A DNA stretch of 64,000 bases from Sipunculus nudus (GCA_026874595.1 CM049318.1:52730750-52794749); one strand, 5' to 3'; shown: positions 13,501 to 26,100, counted from the first letter of the stretch. The notes: generated by a model not told the origin, from the letters alone. A program made the numbers and translations.

Positions 13501-16500
13501 ACTTCTACAGTACTTCCGCCTAGGCAAAATAGCTTTTTTAATGTGACGAGATAGAAAACCTTCAATATAATATAAAGATTAGAAATCTAGCAGTCCCTCT
13601 TTTAACCTGCTTATTAGATGATTAATGCTCAAAAATAATGTGTATGTTGTTTTTATACAGTGTCGTGAGAGATACAGAGAAATTGATAATACCCATGTCG
13701 AAGAATTACCTCTTTTAGGTATGTATATTCCATAATATATGATGATACTACATATTTTGAGAATTTAAAGATTATATATGTGGAAGTAGCTGAGGTTATT
13801 AAGTTTTTTTTTCCGGGAGATGTAATGACAAAAACAATAAATTGATTATTGTAGTAATTCAACTATATATTAAAAGATCTTACGTGTGTAGGTAGTTGAA
13901 GTTATAAAGATTTTTGGAAATCCTATTCGAGACGTTTACAGAAAATACATATCCATTCTAGGAGTAATACAAACATATTATCTTTATATTCTGATACATT
14001 TTATATTAGATCACCATGGAAAGCAACAGTTTCAGCTGGATTTAGCTGAATACTATCTTCGCTGCTACAGTGATATTCCGGTATGGCCATATGGACAAGG
14101 AAAGAAGTCAATCAACATATTGAAATTATTCACCCCAGTTACCTGTGTACAAGTGAACAAGGAGAGTGGAGAGGAAAGAACTATTGAAGACATCTTTGCT
14201 ATGTTTTACAATGTAGGTTATAACTATATCAGAGCACAGCAATTTATCAAATCACTATTATCGAAGTAGTTAGCTCGAAGTTACAAAATGGACACGTAGC
14301 TTCTGCAAAGTACACTCAAGAAAATTCAAATTAAATGTTTTGCGAAGTATATTAACGGCTTTGTTTATATTTCCTAGTATTATACTTATATTAACATAAA
14401 AAATATTACAAATAAATATGCAAATTTCTTACTGAATAAACAAAATTCATACCTGTTTGGTGACACCCTAAATGAAATGTTAACATTCTTTCACTTTAGA
14501 ATCATAATCGGACTGCATTTCTTCAAGGATTCCCAGGGAGTGGTAAATCGGTTTTGGTAAAGTGGTTCCTGATAACCTGGGCAGGTAAACTTACTGCTAA
14601 ATGCAACGTATCAGAGCCTGAGGAGTTTGATGAAAATGGTTTTGATCTGGTTATATGTGTATTTCTGAGTAATGTAAAGCCTGGGGCTTCATTGAAAGAT
14701 GTACTTAAGTATCAATTAAACATTCCTGATGAATATCGGCTGTATGCTCTAATGAAATACATAAGAAAGAACCAAGACCGAGTCCTTTTCCTACTGGATG
14801 GTCTTGATGAATTTGATCCCAGTAGCTCAAAGGATATGACAGATCTTATCAAAGGAGATCTGTTGCCTGAAGTATCAAAGTTTGTTACATCTCGTCACAC
14901 GAGGGATGACAGTGTCTACGCAGAAATGATACGGAAATACAATATACACATTGAAGTTCGTGGCTTCTCCTCGGACAACATTAGAAATTATGTAATGGCA
15001 TATTTTTCGATCAGGCAAAACAAAAAGAGTCTTTCCATGACGTCACTTAATTCTGCAAGGGTGGCTGAGAATTTGGAACAAGAACTGAGGGAGAAGAATC
15101 TGGGTGATCTATGCAAAATTCCTATGCATTTACATTTATTCTGTCTACTTTGGGAAGCCGGACGAGGCTTATGCAAAACTAAGACCGAGCTTTACAGGAA
15201 AGTTGTAAAATACATGCTTGATTTCAGTAAATCAAAATCTGATCCTCCAAAAACGGTTGATCTCTATGATTTACAAGAATACCATGAGCCACTCCTAGAA
15301 TGCGGGATATTTGCACTTGTCAAAATGACGGACAGGATAAATCGCTTCCATTTTCAAGAAACTGGACCTTTCAGTGATATTGTCCAAAAAGGAATTGCTT
15401 TGGGTTTGATGCAACCACGAGCAGCGGATTTCTTTGAAGACAATTTCCCAGTATCATTTGTGCATCTTTCCGTCCAGGAATTCCTGGCGGCGTATGCAGT
15501 TGTGTATTCCGAAGATCATTTGCACATCTTCATTAATTACGTGACCGATTTATTCAGACTACATGATTTCAGAAATGTTATTATTTTCATATGCGGTTTG
15601 AGCTAAGAACGCGGGAATAGGGTTTTAAGACACGCAGCTAACATTGTCGAGCGTGGTGATACGATAAAAGGCCGATGCCCTTTTTTTGAAATGTATCAGT
15701 GGGAGGTGACGGTGGGAACACGGATACTTAGGGTCATTTCGACAGCCGATTTCTCTCAATTTCTATCCGAATGTGTCGATGAATATTGCGACGTATCAAG
15801 ATGCAATATTCGTTTGCAAAGTACATTGGCTATTAACTTACAAAATTATCCACCCGACACATTACCCCCGTTGCTTAGGTATAGGACAGACCCAAGTGAA
15901 GTTACAAATCTCCGGTTGTTTGACGGGCAATTAGGTATAAACATTTTGGATTCCACTTTATCTAGAGTTATTCTAGGCAAAATTGAACTCCTAGTGCTCT
16001 TTGATGTGGAAATAGACAATCAAACGCACCTAGCTCTGAAACTGAAATTTCTCACTGGACTTGTGCACTTTGTCTTAGAAATGAGAAAGCGGAACAAAGA
16101 GAGTCTTGGCAATTTGTTTGTCTCTCTGTCCACGTTGCCAAGACTTCAAATTATTCAGTTTCATAGGCTACATATAACAAGATCAGAAGGAGAGTCTATG
16201 TCGGAGTTTTTTTCTAGAAAAAAATTGACCCTCCTTAATATGTACGACACTGATCTGTCTATATTAGATCAAAATGTTTTGACCTTGGTACGGTCACTGA
16301 GTTTAACACAACTTTACTTTCAGAGTATCACGATAACCAGAACGCAAACTCAGTCACTTTTAGCGGCATTGCCAACGACGTGTCCGGAGCTGTTGTTTCT
16401 TCTCTTCAACGGTAGTGACATGTCCGGGCTTGAATACATTATCGGAGAATCGATATCCGCATTACGACATTTGATCTCTCTTCAGCTTATGACAGACAAC

Positions 16501-16833
16501 ATCACTTCCCCGGGGCTTCAACAGATTGTGAACAAACTGCCAAACACGGTAGTTTCGTTAGACGTGTCAAATAATCCGATTTCTGATCCAGTCGAAGACC
16601 TACAGCACAAGAATGACTTACAATTATTTTTCTGCATTGGACACCAAATACCATCGAGAGGGATTACAGAAATGATACAAAAGTGCAATACATCGGGTCC
16701 CAAGATAATCCACGACGAAGCGTCATACGACAGCGCTTTACCGAAAATAGGAGAACTTGCCTATTCATCGGTGCAACTTACATTTGCACGCACAAGGGAA
16801 AACCTTTGGCGAAATGAATGTGCAACCATGTAA
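412..16833 (+). CDS. Receptor gene A: signal peptide, two C-type-lectin-like domains, TM, NACHT, LRR-like; one in-frame stop
   Basis: Nine exons: 412-475, 4359-4577, 7161-7283, 10813-11064, 11353-11490, 11732-11844, 13661-13718, 14010-14212, 14500-16833. All junctions are GT-AG and phases join cleanly. Residues 1-21 form a signal peptide; two C-type-lectin-like domains fill about 22-265; a single membrane span lies near 280-300; an acidic dileucine motif is at 317-322; Walker A GFPGSGKS is at 400-407 and Walker B LLDGLDE ends at 494. A QEFLAAY block typical of NLR proteins and LRR-like repeats follow. The full frame would give 1167 residues, but TAA at 15604-15606 stops it at residue 758, before the LRR part, with the same frame open again for 409 codons. 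In known NLRs NACHT is an NTP-driven oligomerisation module. Role as a membrane immune sensor is inference. It could be a recent pseudogene or encode a truncated LRR-less receptor. Paralogue of gene B. Confidence 0.85.
672..838. repeat. (TA)n microsatellites
   Basis: Pure (TA)n at 672-721 and again at 801-838 with an AT-rich spacer, in gene A intron 1. Similar long (TA)n tracts are at 1547-1585, 19490-19553, 42578-42610, 47799-47879, 49336-49370, 53179-53231 and 55803-55843. Confidence 0.95.
2699..3607. repeat. 46-bp minisatellite in gene A intron 1, E-box in most units
   Basis: About 20 imperfect copies of a 46-bp unit around CATGGACGATTCTTCACCC...CTGCTGTTCCACGTGATCGG. Because 46 is not a multiple of three, the open frames through it on both strands are artefacts. 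Eight units carry a perfect CACGTG and most others CACATG at the same place. Between about 2890 and 3160 two unit variants alternate, giving a 92-bp higher-order period. Confidence 0.9.
3676..3694 (+). repeat. Poly-C tract
   Basis: Nineteen consecutive C. Other long C or G runs are at 35007-35020 (G), 58763-58782 (C) and 60948-60964 (C). They are likely sites of length error or polymorphism. Confidence 0.9.
4359..4577 (+). CDS. Gene A exon 2, first half of C-type-lectin-like domain 1
   Basis: Encodes the NWEEASQCC block (the WxxAxxxC helix of the fold), LPET, LWVATRL and a WIDG loop, in the expected order for a C-type-lectin-like domain. Two N-glycosylation sequons (NRS, NLT) are present. 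219 nt, phase 1 to 1, same length as in gene B. Confidence 0.85.
7161..7283 (+). CDS. Gene A exon 3, second half of C-type-lectin-like domain 1
   Basis: Encodes CSFYDH, then CND and the closing GSLCEVP, the terminal cysteine block of the lectin-like fold. No WND calcium motif is seen. 123 nt, phase 1 to 1, donor gtaagt. Confidence 0.85.
8824..9937 (-). pseudogene. Decayed intronless coding relic, probable processed pseudogene, in gene A intron 3
   Basis: Read on the minus strand, several long coding-like blocks follow one another in different frames: [19 protein letters not shown] from 9937, then the block around [20 protein letters not shown] (9587-9778), then [10 protein letters not shown][13 protein letters not shown] and [18 protein letters not shown], and finally [19 protein letters not shown] and [19 protein letters not shown], ending in a stop at 8824-8826. 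Frames are broken by at least two stops and several shifts. No introns interrupt the blocks, and an AATAAA-like motif follows on the minus strand near 8796-8801. I do not recognise the parent gene. A retrocopy is the simplest reading; an old transposon ORF is the alternative. Confidence 0.5.
10813..11064 (+). CDS. Gene A exon 4, first half of C-type-lectin-like domain 2
   Basis: Encodes a DCQSC start, [18 protein letters not shown] (the WxxAxxxC helix), and FWVGLRRED. One sequon (NNT). 252 nt, phase 1 to 1; acceptor follows a pyrimidine run at 10801-10812. Confidence 0.85.
11353..11490 (+). CDS. Gene A exon 5, second half of C-type-lectin-like domain 2
   Basis: Encodes [14 protein letters not shown] and the closing [12 protein letters not shown], the two cysteines that end the fold. 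No EPN, QPD or WND sugar and calcium motif is seen. 138 nt, phase 1 to 1. Confidence 0.85.
11732..11844 (+). CDS. Gene A exon 6, transmembrane segment
   Basis: Encodes a short juxtamembrane stalk (GDLKIQGSW), about 22 hydrophobic residues ([19 protein letters not shown]) and a basic LRSK stop-transfer end, indicating type I topology with lectin domains outside and NACHT inside. 113 nt, phase 1 to 0, same length as in gene B. Confidence 0.8.
11845..13660. other. Gene A intron 6, no recognisable content
   Basis: 1.8 kb of AT-rich sequence between the transmembrane and linker exons. Both strands are full of stops; I see no exon or clear repeat. Confidence 0.5.
13661..13718 (+). CDS. Gene A exon 7, cytoplasmic linker with acidic dileucine motif
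   Basis: Begins CRERYRE and ends EELPLL, which fits the [DE]xxxL[LI] sorting signal read by AP adaptor complexes. 58 nt, phase 0 to 1; gene B has the same exon with one extra codon and a matching ESTPLL. Confidence 0.75.
14010..14212 (+). CDS. Gene A exon 8, region before NACHT
   Basis: Encodes [33 protein letters not shown] and IEDIFAMFY, a pattern like the segment that precedes the P-loop in NACHT proteins. 203 nt, phase 1 to 0, same length and about 75 percent similar by eye to gene B. Confidence 0.8.
14500..16833 (+). CDS. Gene A exon 9, NACHT and LRR-like C-terminus, interrupted by TAA
   Basis: Begins [17 protein letters not shown] (Walker A). Walker [14 protein letters not shown] is near 14785-14825, [15 protein letters not shown] near 15112-15156 and [16 protein letters not shown] near 15454-15501, all standard NACHT and NLR signatures. 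TAA at 15604-15606 falls after FICGLS; reading past it in the same frame gives an alignable continuation with gene B to TAA at 16831, including LRR-like turns such as LDVSNNPIS. Confidence 0.85.
15604..15606 (+). other. In-frame TAA inside gene A exon 9
   Basis: Gene A reads FICGLS-stop where gene B reads FICGLSEDCGNE. The codon after the stop and all following codons stay in the same frame and remain similar to gene B, so this is a point nonsense change, not a frameshift. The truncated product keeps NACHT and the QEFLAAY region but loses the LRR part. Confidence 0.85.
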
Positions 16834-16949
16834 CCAACAGCTAAAGTCAGTATATTTATTATTATTTATGTTTGCAAATATTTACTCTCTAGTGTACTTT
16901 ATGATAAGTTCTTGCCCGTGTGACCAGTTATGATAATCGCACAATATGT

Positions 16950-18056
16950 TGTAACAGTTCAGTGACGAAACAAAAAAAATAGCTGTAGATAATCCAAGAC
17001 GAAACGGAAACAAAAAAAGTAGCTGTAGATAATCCAAGAAGAAATGGAAACAAAAAGTAGCTGTAGATAATCCAAGACAAAATGGAAACAAAAAAAGTAG
17101 CTGTAGATAATCCAATACGAAATTGAAACAAAAAAGTAGCTGTAGATAATCCAACACGAAATGGATACATCAAAGTAGCTGTAGATAATCCAAGACAAAA
17201 AGGAAACAACAAAGTAGCTGTAGATAATCCAAGAAGAAATGGAAACAAAAAGTAGGTGTACAAAATCCAAGACGAAATGGATACAACAAAGTAGCTGTAG
17301 TTAATCCAAGAAGAAATGGAAACATAAGTAGTTGTAGAAAATCCAAGACAAGATGGAATCAAGAAAGTAGCTGTAGATAATCCAAGACGAAATTGAAACA
17401 AAAAAGTAGCTGTAGTTAATCCAAGAAGAAATGGAAAAAAAAGAAAGTGTAGAAAATCCAAGACGAAATGGATACAACAAAGTAGCTGCAGTTAATCCAA
17501 GAAGAAATGGAAACATAAGTAGTTGTAGAAAATCCAAGACGACATGGAAACAACAAAGTAGCTGTAGATAATCCAAGAATAAATGGAAACTAAAAATAGG
17601 TGTAGAAAATCCAAGACGAAATGGATACAACAAAGAAGCTGTAGATAATCCAAGACAAAATTGAAACAAAAAAAAATAGGTGTAGATAATCCAAGACGAT
17701 ATTAAAACAAAAAATAGCTGTAAATAATCCAAAACGAAATGGAAACATAAAGTAACTGTAGATAATCCAAGAAGAAATGGAAACAAAAAGTATGTGTAGG
17801 TAATCCAAGACGAAATGGAAACAAAAAAGTAGCTGTAGATAATCCATGACGAAATGGAAACAAAAAGTAGGTGTAGATGATCCAAAACGAAATTGAAACA
17901 AAGGAAATGGCTGTAGATAATCCAAGACGAAATTGAAACCAGAAAGTAGCTGTAGAAAATCCAAGACGAAATGGATACAAAAAAAGTAGGTGTAGATAAT
18001 CCAAGAAGAGATGGAAACAACAAAGTAGCTGTAGATAATCCAAGACAAAGTTGCAC
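16950..18056. repeat. ~39-bp minisatellite just downstream of gene A
   Basis: About 28 imperfect copies of a 38-41-bp unit around AGTAGCTGTAGATAATCCAAG and ACGAAATGGAAACAAAAA, starting about 120 bp after the gene A stop. The mean length is near 13 codons and the reverse strand lacks stops, so all three minus frames are open for up to 251 codons of aromatic repeats; I treat these as artefacts. One variant unit creates AATAAA at 17578-17583, a possible gene A poly(A) signal. Confidence 0.9.
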
Positions 18057-18445
18057 TCCACGAACACTTAATTGAGTTAGGAGACCTCAGCCTTTATGAA
18101 ATACTGCAAAATTTTAAGGAACGCATAAGGAAATTTCTGGAGCTTGTAATCTTATCTCATTACATATGGAAGAGGAAATATAGATGTTAAACCTCATAGT
18201 GTACTGAACGTACATGTCTGAAGGAGCAGTATTTTTCACGCATTGTTGAACCTTGGTGGACGACAAGAAATGATTTACTTGGAAATGTTACATAAACTTA
18301 GATTTCTGCTTTACATTCGATTTGTCGACAAGGAAGTCGGAAGAAAAATGCTGTGTATCAAGAGCTTCCTAGTGTATTTTTTGTGAGGTTTGGGAACACT
18401 TCCGCAGGCATTAAACTTACATGACTCTAAGCATATATGTAATTT

Positions 18446-18795
18446 ACAACAAAAACAAAGATTTATTATAGAAATGCCTCATGGCCAAAAGTACATATAA
18501 CATTAGTAACGTATACACAATTTTATCACTATGTGTTAATTTGTGTTAAAAGATATAATATAAATGTCGTAGAAAAGAATAGAATAGCACTGATAAACAC
18601 AAATGTATATATTCACCATTTTCAGTTAAACATAAATTGCAATGTTCAGTAAATGTATTAATTTAAAATACTACTTTATGAAATATATTTTTGTTAAATG
18701 TTTTCCTGTCTTACTCTGTTTGCTTGAAATATATATTTATCTAAATCAGATTGTAACCTGTAGTTCTGTATTATCAAAATCTGGATATATATGTG
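18446..18795 (-). mobile_element. LINE 3-prime fragment, copy 1
   Basis: Matches the 3-prime end of the LINE fragment at 49597-50390: shared blocks include GCCTCATGGCC, AAAGTAC, TGTTAAAAGATATA, GTCGTAGAAAAGAAT and TGTTTTCCTGTCTTACTCTG. It begins next to a degenerate CAA-rich run, the complement of a TTG-type tail. Similarity fades after about 18795, as expected of a 5-prime truncated copy. Confidence 0.75.
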
Positions 18796-19492
18796 TAACC
18801 TGTCGTGAAAATACCACAACTGTATTTTTGAAACGTTCATCCTGCACAATGAACTAAACATATTTGTAATTGTGTTTTGTAAGGATTAGATGTTTGTCTC
18901 TGAAATTCTAAGGTAACATCACTCGGAGAAACATTAGTTTTGAGATATTATCAAACATTATTACATTAGCCCAGTATAGATATATATGTCATTAGAAAGA
19001 ACACTGGAGCACGTTAAAAATGATGTAAACGCCTTGTAGACTTATATGAATTTAAAACAACTTTCTCCTACTGATATCGGTCTTTTTTCACATTTAAACG
19101 TTCATGTCTTATATTTATTATTCATGATTTACAAAATATTCTTGGGATTAACCATTAATTATTTTTAAAAATTAAATTAAGATTAAATATATATGCTTTT
19201 ATATTTGCTGTTATGGGCTACATCGTATATTAAAAATATAAGGTTTTCTTTTTTATTCCGTGCGTTCCATTTTGTTGCAAAAAAGATGTTACTTTAGGGA
19301 TTTTATTTTGTATCGATCAGCAAAGCAATTATTTCCAATGAATGATATAATTTAAAGCTCCCGTCAGAAATCTCTACCAAATACACTGATTGTTTTTGTC
19401 ACAGATGAGATAATTTTGTTTTAAATGTTTATTCTTTTTTCTTTAATGCCTTCATGACACATCATCTATAGACAACCCTCAATATATTATGT

Positions 19493-19558
<66 letters not shown>

Positions 19559-22500
19559 CGAGCTATAACCGTAATATTAATATGTTGTTTTTGTTTAAAC
19601 CAATACAGTGAAAATTACTTTGAGTTTATTGTACTTGTACAATGTTAATTTATTTAACATTTATCATATTTTTTTCGTGATAATGGTTCAATTTTTCTTG
19701 TTGATTCATATTTTCATCTTCGTAAACTTTCGTATTCCCAAAAATGTTTAACAAATCTAGTTTTGGTCTCTAACGCCTTATCACATTTTTTAAATGTGTT
19801 TAATGTTTAAATCCTGAACTGTGAAAAAAAGTAAACACGCGATGTAACAATAAACCTTTCATGTCCGTACCAGCGACACCTACAGCTGAAGACTGACACT
19901 GGGGACTCTATTATAATATATCAACAATGTATCAACTCAGACTTTAAAGTAAAAAAGTGACTTCTCTTTTAGGCAATGTTGACATTGGAGCTCCTTGGTT
20001 TTATATTTTCAATGTGACAAAAAGCTGTGCAGTATCGAATGCGTAAAGGCGTCTTTACATCCTTGAGTTTTGTGATGTTTTAGCCATTGATAAGACACAC
20101 GGAAATCATGCTTTGCTTTAAGTTTATTACACAATTTCACCCTGTGCCTTTGGAATTCATACTTTGTATTATATGGCTAAACGCATCACACTTAGGGGAC
20201 GATTATTTAAACATACCAGGATATGAATATGGTCGAGGTCCGTGGTTGGATAGAGGTGTACTCACAATAATAACAAACTCTAACGATTATCTTGGCGTTG
20301 AGGGTTATAAATGAAAAGTTAAATCCTCGTTGATATTACAAACACCTTCCCCTGCGTGCACATAAATCCATGGAGGAATTCCTCGGATATACTCGGCCTG
20401 GGAAAACAAAGCGCTCTCCCTTCCGTGGAGAAATATTCAAAAGAAAATATGGCCTATTAAATAAAAAAAACTGAGTCTTATTTGAGCTACAGAGATGTTC
20501 GTTCTTTGTCTGCAGATTCTCTTTTAGTCCTCTCGGACCGGCCGGTACCTTCCTTGCTTTTACCATGGCACAAAAATCACCAGTTAGACAGGATGTTCTC
20601 GTTGGACTTGGCCTGATTTCTCGAGATTTTACCTCTGAGTCCGAGAGTAGGTCCGAGGCTAGGCCCTAGAGTCCATGTTAACGACAGAGTCCCGAAAAAG
20701 TGGACCTGAGACCGCATTTGGAATCGAGTCCGGATTAGAGACCTGCATTACTGCTCTGAGGTCACAATGTCAACGCTAGGGTATAATCATGAAATAAACA
20801 GTGAAATCGAATATACCATTCCAGCAGTGGTGCAACATATGAAAACAATTATATTAGTTACTGATAAAAAGATTAATTCTAAAATGATTTTATAATTTCT
20901 AATTACTTATACTCAAATAACCAACTCGTTTAAAATAATCTTATTAGAATTAATGATTAATAATGATAAAATGATGAACTGATTTTGAAAATAAATAACT
21001 TTATTTATTAATAACTTAATAATTAACTGTTTAAATTCAATTTCCCAACAGAATGGCTTACTGTGATACGATCAATAAAGTGTTAATTTCTTTTTCTGGG
21101 CGGCTTTTATGATATTTTTAAGTGTTCATGTTTCTTAATATCTACGATAAAGTGGAAAGTATCATTTCAAGTAAGTATAAGTAGGTTAACACAGGTGGGG
21201 TCATATCACATATCAGGCACATGATCAGTATTCAAGTCGACTTTGGCGCTAAAGATGTTCCTGAGATGAGTTGTAATGAATATTACATCATGTGTACAAA
21301 AACCAAATTATGTGTGCAAATATCAAATTGTTAAATTTGAGGTCGCCCAGTTTTGAAGTACTGTAAAGACATCATTTGGAAAATGTTTCAGCTTATTTAT
21401 TCTCCTTTTATCCCCTTTCCTCTATAAAATGGTTCCAGTGTTGCAAAAGCGAAAATATGAATGCGAACTGATTTATCTGGGGAGAAGGAAATTATTATTT
21501 AAGCTTGCAGAATGTAAGTCAACATAAGTGGCGCCACGGGAAGCTCATTTCCACATGAAAAGTAAATCTGTAAAATGTCACAAATGACAGCTGACAGCCG
21601 TAGTAGTTGCTAAGGTAGATACACAATTTGATAGACATCACATGGAAGACGACGGATGCAGCACATCGCATTAATAGAATTTAAATTTAATTAACTTAAC
21701 TACAAACAGGGTAGGAATGTGCACCTCCCTGTCCTTACGGTTGTTAACCAAACTGCCTAATTTTTTTACAGAGACCAAGACTTTAATCTTCCACTAAATA
21801 GTTACGCGATGCATCGATTCTGTGTTAGGTTGATTACCTGTGTTTTATAAAATAAAATGTGACAAAGAGCCTACTAGTGCTGAATGACGCAAGAGAACAA
21901 ATCTACATTCGTGAAAAGGCAGCCATCTTAATTGCATTAGCAAGCGCAGGATTACGCACTTCAGCACATTATTACCAACACCAAGGCAGTCCAGTCTATG
22001 AACAGCAGCCCATCCATCTATATAGTACTGCCGGGAGAAGTGGTGAGCGAATTACATATTAACTTAACTATTTGCATCTTTTGAGTTGTGCTGTACTCGA
22101 TTCGTCCCGGAATTGCAAAAGCCATCGGTACCCTTAACCTGTAATCATTATCCAGCATCACAATATATAACTTTGCTCAAACAAGGTGCTATATGTCACT
22201 TGTGTGCATCAATTAGCTACGGATTTAATTTGCTTTTGTTTGGTTTTTCAGTGTCATTGATATATACAATTTAAGTGCAAGTAAACGCCGCTAGGTACCC
22301 AACAGAACACATGTTTACACCGAGTTCCCGTGTATTTACTAAACGCCCGCTCTACGGAAACGTGATTATTGACCCGTCCTATAGAACAGGTATAAAGAGC
22401 CACATTTTTTCACATTCTGCACTGAATGCCTCCAAGTTATAATGCTAGGTCTATTTGTGCCTGAGGTCTGCCAAACCTGTTCCAGTACCACTTTAAATAA

Positions 22501-23116
22501 CGAATGTATCTCTAGATTTTTTTTTCTCCATGCATTTTGTACAAATCAAACTTATTTTCAAGCAGGAAAAAAATTTCTGCAAAAAAAGTCTGATTGTGTG
22601 ATATGTTGATATGTGTCCTGAATTCCGTGAGCATTCAGAACTCTACCAGTGACACAGACAAAATATAAAATCATTATGACAAAAATCTAACACTTTCAAT
22701 ACCAAAATAGCAAGGATAAACAAACAAAACATAACAGCGAGGTTGCAGTTATTATTGTTAAGTGATATCGATAAGCAGAATTGCTTATGAGCGCGACAAC
22801 AACAGGCACATACATTAGTTTTGTTACTGTTAAACATTTATAAGGGCTTCGCAGGTTACTGCATTATCTTGTTATAGGTTTGTGTGTAGGTAATGTACTG
22901 CTCTCATGCAGTTTTCCATATGAATAGGCGTGATGTCATTCTTGTGTATTTTCATAACCTTAAGCACACACGGATCGAATCACTGGGCAAACATTTCCCG
23001 ACATAACTGAGATTAACTGGTGCATAGCTTCATAAACACTTTGCAGGTTAAAGCAGCCATATTGGTACCCTTACGAAGTGCTGAATTATTGACTTGCGTG
23101 TATCATTAACAGCAAC
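18796..23116. other. Intergenic stretch between genes A and B
   Basis: AT-rich sequence with (TA)n at 19490-19553. A less AT-rich patch lies at 20340-20780 with repeated GAGTCC and GTCC words. Short open frames (for example 20087-20314 and 21859-22062) have no recognisable domain or splice context. No gene supported. Confidence 0.5.
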
Positions 23117-23192
23117 ATGACAGCTCAAACGCAGCCTTGGAGCCAACTATTAATCTTTTTATGGTTGGCAACCGCAGGACATACATGGAGAG
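23117..23192 (+). CDS. Gene B exon 1, signal peptide
   Basis: Starts at ATG 23117: MTAQTQPW then a hydrophobic core (LLIFLWLATA) ending GHTWR. Donor gtgagt, one base carried over to form Asp with exon 2. Parallel to gene A exon 1. Confidence 0.85.
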
Positions 23193-26100
23193 GTGAGTGA
23201 ATTCCTTATGAGTGTTCGCATTCAGATATACTTAGCTTTTTGAATTGAACGCCGTGTAAATTGTAGAGGGTTTGTAACACAGTTTTGCTACAATCTATAA
23301 CAAAGCACCTGAGTTTCCTTTATTGGCATCAGTAACATGTATTTGTCCTTTCTTTAGGAACCACATATTCATCCATTAACGTCTCACCAACCCCATACTG
23401 GTAATTTTACAACAGTTTTCATGATCCACAATATTCATTGCAAAAATGTGCAAAGGATTTAAGCGTGGAAGGGGAACTTATTCTTAGTATTACTCAGAAC
23501 TAGGTTCACAAAAGAGAGAGACTGTGGAGCCTGAGTGGAATGATGCAGATTGCTTCTTTAAACACGTTTCAGACTCTTCTGTGGTCTCAAGGGTCTGTCA
23601 GAAACCAGGGAACTGGGAAGAAGCAAATCAGTGCTGCGCCTCCGCAAGGTTATTCTTACCGGAAACATATAACGGCACATTTGTTAAGCGTTTTACTGAA
23701 GTGGCGAACAGGACAAATGTGACATCACTCTGGGTTGCCACGAGACTAAAACGTTTAAACAACTGGAAATGGATAGATGGACACCATGGAGGTCAGCCTA
23801 TCATCGTCAGATTTATTTTTTTTTAATGTATCTTACTAAATAGTTGAAACTGTGGTTCATTGCATTACAGTGTACAGACATGGGGTATTCGTGTCAGTAT
23901 TCGTATTCGTATGTATTTGGTTACACATTTTTGAGCATTCGTATTATTTAATTAATAAAATTACTTTTATTAAATCTATTCGTATTCAGTGGTTATATAA
24001 TGAATACCTAATTTTGAAAAATGATCACCCAATTTTAATTTGTATATGGTACTTTAATAAATACCCATAACATTAGGCAATTTTCTCTTTTACTTAATTA
24101 TCTGAGGAACATTTTAAAAGAATCATAACTATGAATATAATGTGATCTTGAGGTCTGTGGTATATGAAACATATTATGAGAAACTGCAATTGCAGCCATG
24201 TAATCCGGTCAACATTCTACACTTTACTTACCAGAGCTCCATTTAGCCCATAGAGAAATTAAATATCACTTGAACCAATTCGTAGCCCAGGTAAACCTAT
24301 TTAAAACAGATAATTTGTACTCTTCAGCTGGCTAACCCATTACTCTTCAAAAGCATCATCTCACAGGCCTTAAAACCAAATACATTGATAAATATACATT
24401 ACAATCACTTTAAAAAATGCCAATTACAAATACAAATAGAATTTTCACAAAATAATGATTAAATTATAGTTTATTTTTAAAAGTAATTAATTATTTCTTG
24501 AATTACTTTATACAAAATCTACAGAGGCACTGTGAGTGGAAAATATTTGTTTCATACATGGAAGGCAAATTTATTAAAAATATAAAGGATGAACTACAAA
24601 CCATGGCGTGCGATGATAATAATATCCTGACGTGAACACGTAAGAATATTATGAAAACTGATTTGTTTATGTTGTTTAAAAATTAGTTCAATCACAAATG
24701 ACACTGCTATAGCAGCTTAAATCATTTATATTCATTAAGTATTATAATATTACCCAAATCATGCTTAAATCAGTGACCCGAGTTGACATTTTAGCATATA
24801 TTTGTTTTCTGCTCTCTTAGTGGAGTCACGTCATCTCAGATTATGTAAATGGATAGTACAATCTACATAAAAAAATAATTCCGTGCTTTAAAATAAGGCT
24901 TATATACATAGAGTCATTTATTAATATTCAATTAATTATCTTTGTTGATAATTTGTTAATTTTGCCACAGAAGGTGATGTGCTACGTGCAGCTTCTGACA
25001 ATGGCTGTGGGTTGTACGATCATACCTCTCAGAAACTAAAAACTGCTCGATGCAATGACACTGATATCCATGGAAGCTTGTGCGAGGTGCCAAGTAAGTA
25101 CGAAGACATCTCTCCCTTGTTCCTCTCTACCAAATTGGCCTAATAGTTTTTGTGATATATCATAATATAAAAAAGTACAGTTTGCATTATGCACTTCAAT
25201 AGCTTATATCTAATATTAGCATTGAAAGGATATACTTAAGCTTAATCATTTAAAATGATTAGGGAATCGGCCAATATCGGTGAAACAAAGCATGCATATA
25301 TTCATGGCATTCATTTGTATGGGGCGGCTATCTACTTAGCTAAGATCCGTTGAGTACTTAATTTAATTACTTGCTATATATAAAAAGATAATCTTCTCGC
25401 TTTTTCCAAGGGTACAGAAATGTTGGTATTTTCAATTCGTTGAAATACCTGGCACCTAGTCACCTCAGCTTAATTAGACCGGCAGCGATTTCTTTAAATG
25501 CCTGGAACTATGAGGAGAAATTATGAACCTGGTTATGTACAACTTTGTCTTTTATTAATTAGTAAAGTGACCAATGCGGACTAATGCATAATAATAACTC
25601 CTCAATTTACATGAAACACGATCGTAATTATCAGGAGTTAGTTGTTCTTGACTCTGAAGGTACATCATGTAATGTGCAAGTTTAACGTGTCGCAATGACA
25701 ACCCTTTTGATACACCCTCTGCGTCATTTTAGCTAATACCTGTAAGTAGCTTATCATAACTTCCCGTCAGTTTATCTTCACTCTCAATGTAGTAAAGCAG
25801 AGAGATGTAAGGTAAAATCCTCGCCTTTGCGTAAACGGAAGAACTGGCAGCAGTCCATCCTTTGTTTTCTTTTTTAGATACTTTACCTTAACAATTCTCA
25901 TTACAGATTGCCAGTCCTGCCATAAAAAGGGAATTTCTAACACCGTTTGTGTCGTGTACAACGAAACTTGTTACATCTACCTATGTGAACATCTTACCTG
26001 GCATCAAGCAAGAGCTTATTGCCGAAAGAGAGGCTGGACTTTGGCGAGAGTAAGAACTTCCGAAATCAAACAATTTCTCGGAGGTGGAGACTGGACGTGT

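Noticed and set aside
16928-18067. Long overlapping minus-strand open frames (up to 251 codons) rich in Phe, Tyr, Leu and Ser
   Set aside because: They coincide exactly with the ~39-bp minisatellite and occur in all three frames with the same repeated peptide, with no start context or splice structure.
23524-23572. Upstream extension of the gene B exon 2 frame starting near 23524
   Set aside because: The acceptor at 23571-23572 gives the exon length and phase shared with gene A; the extension has no counterpart there.
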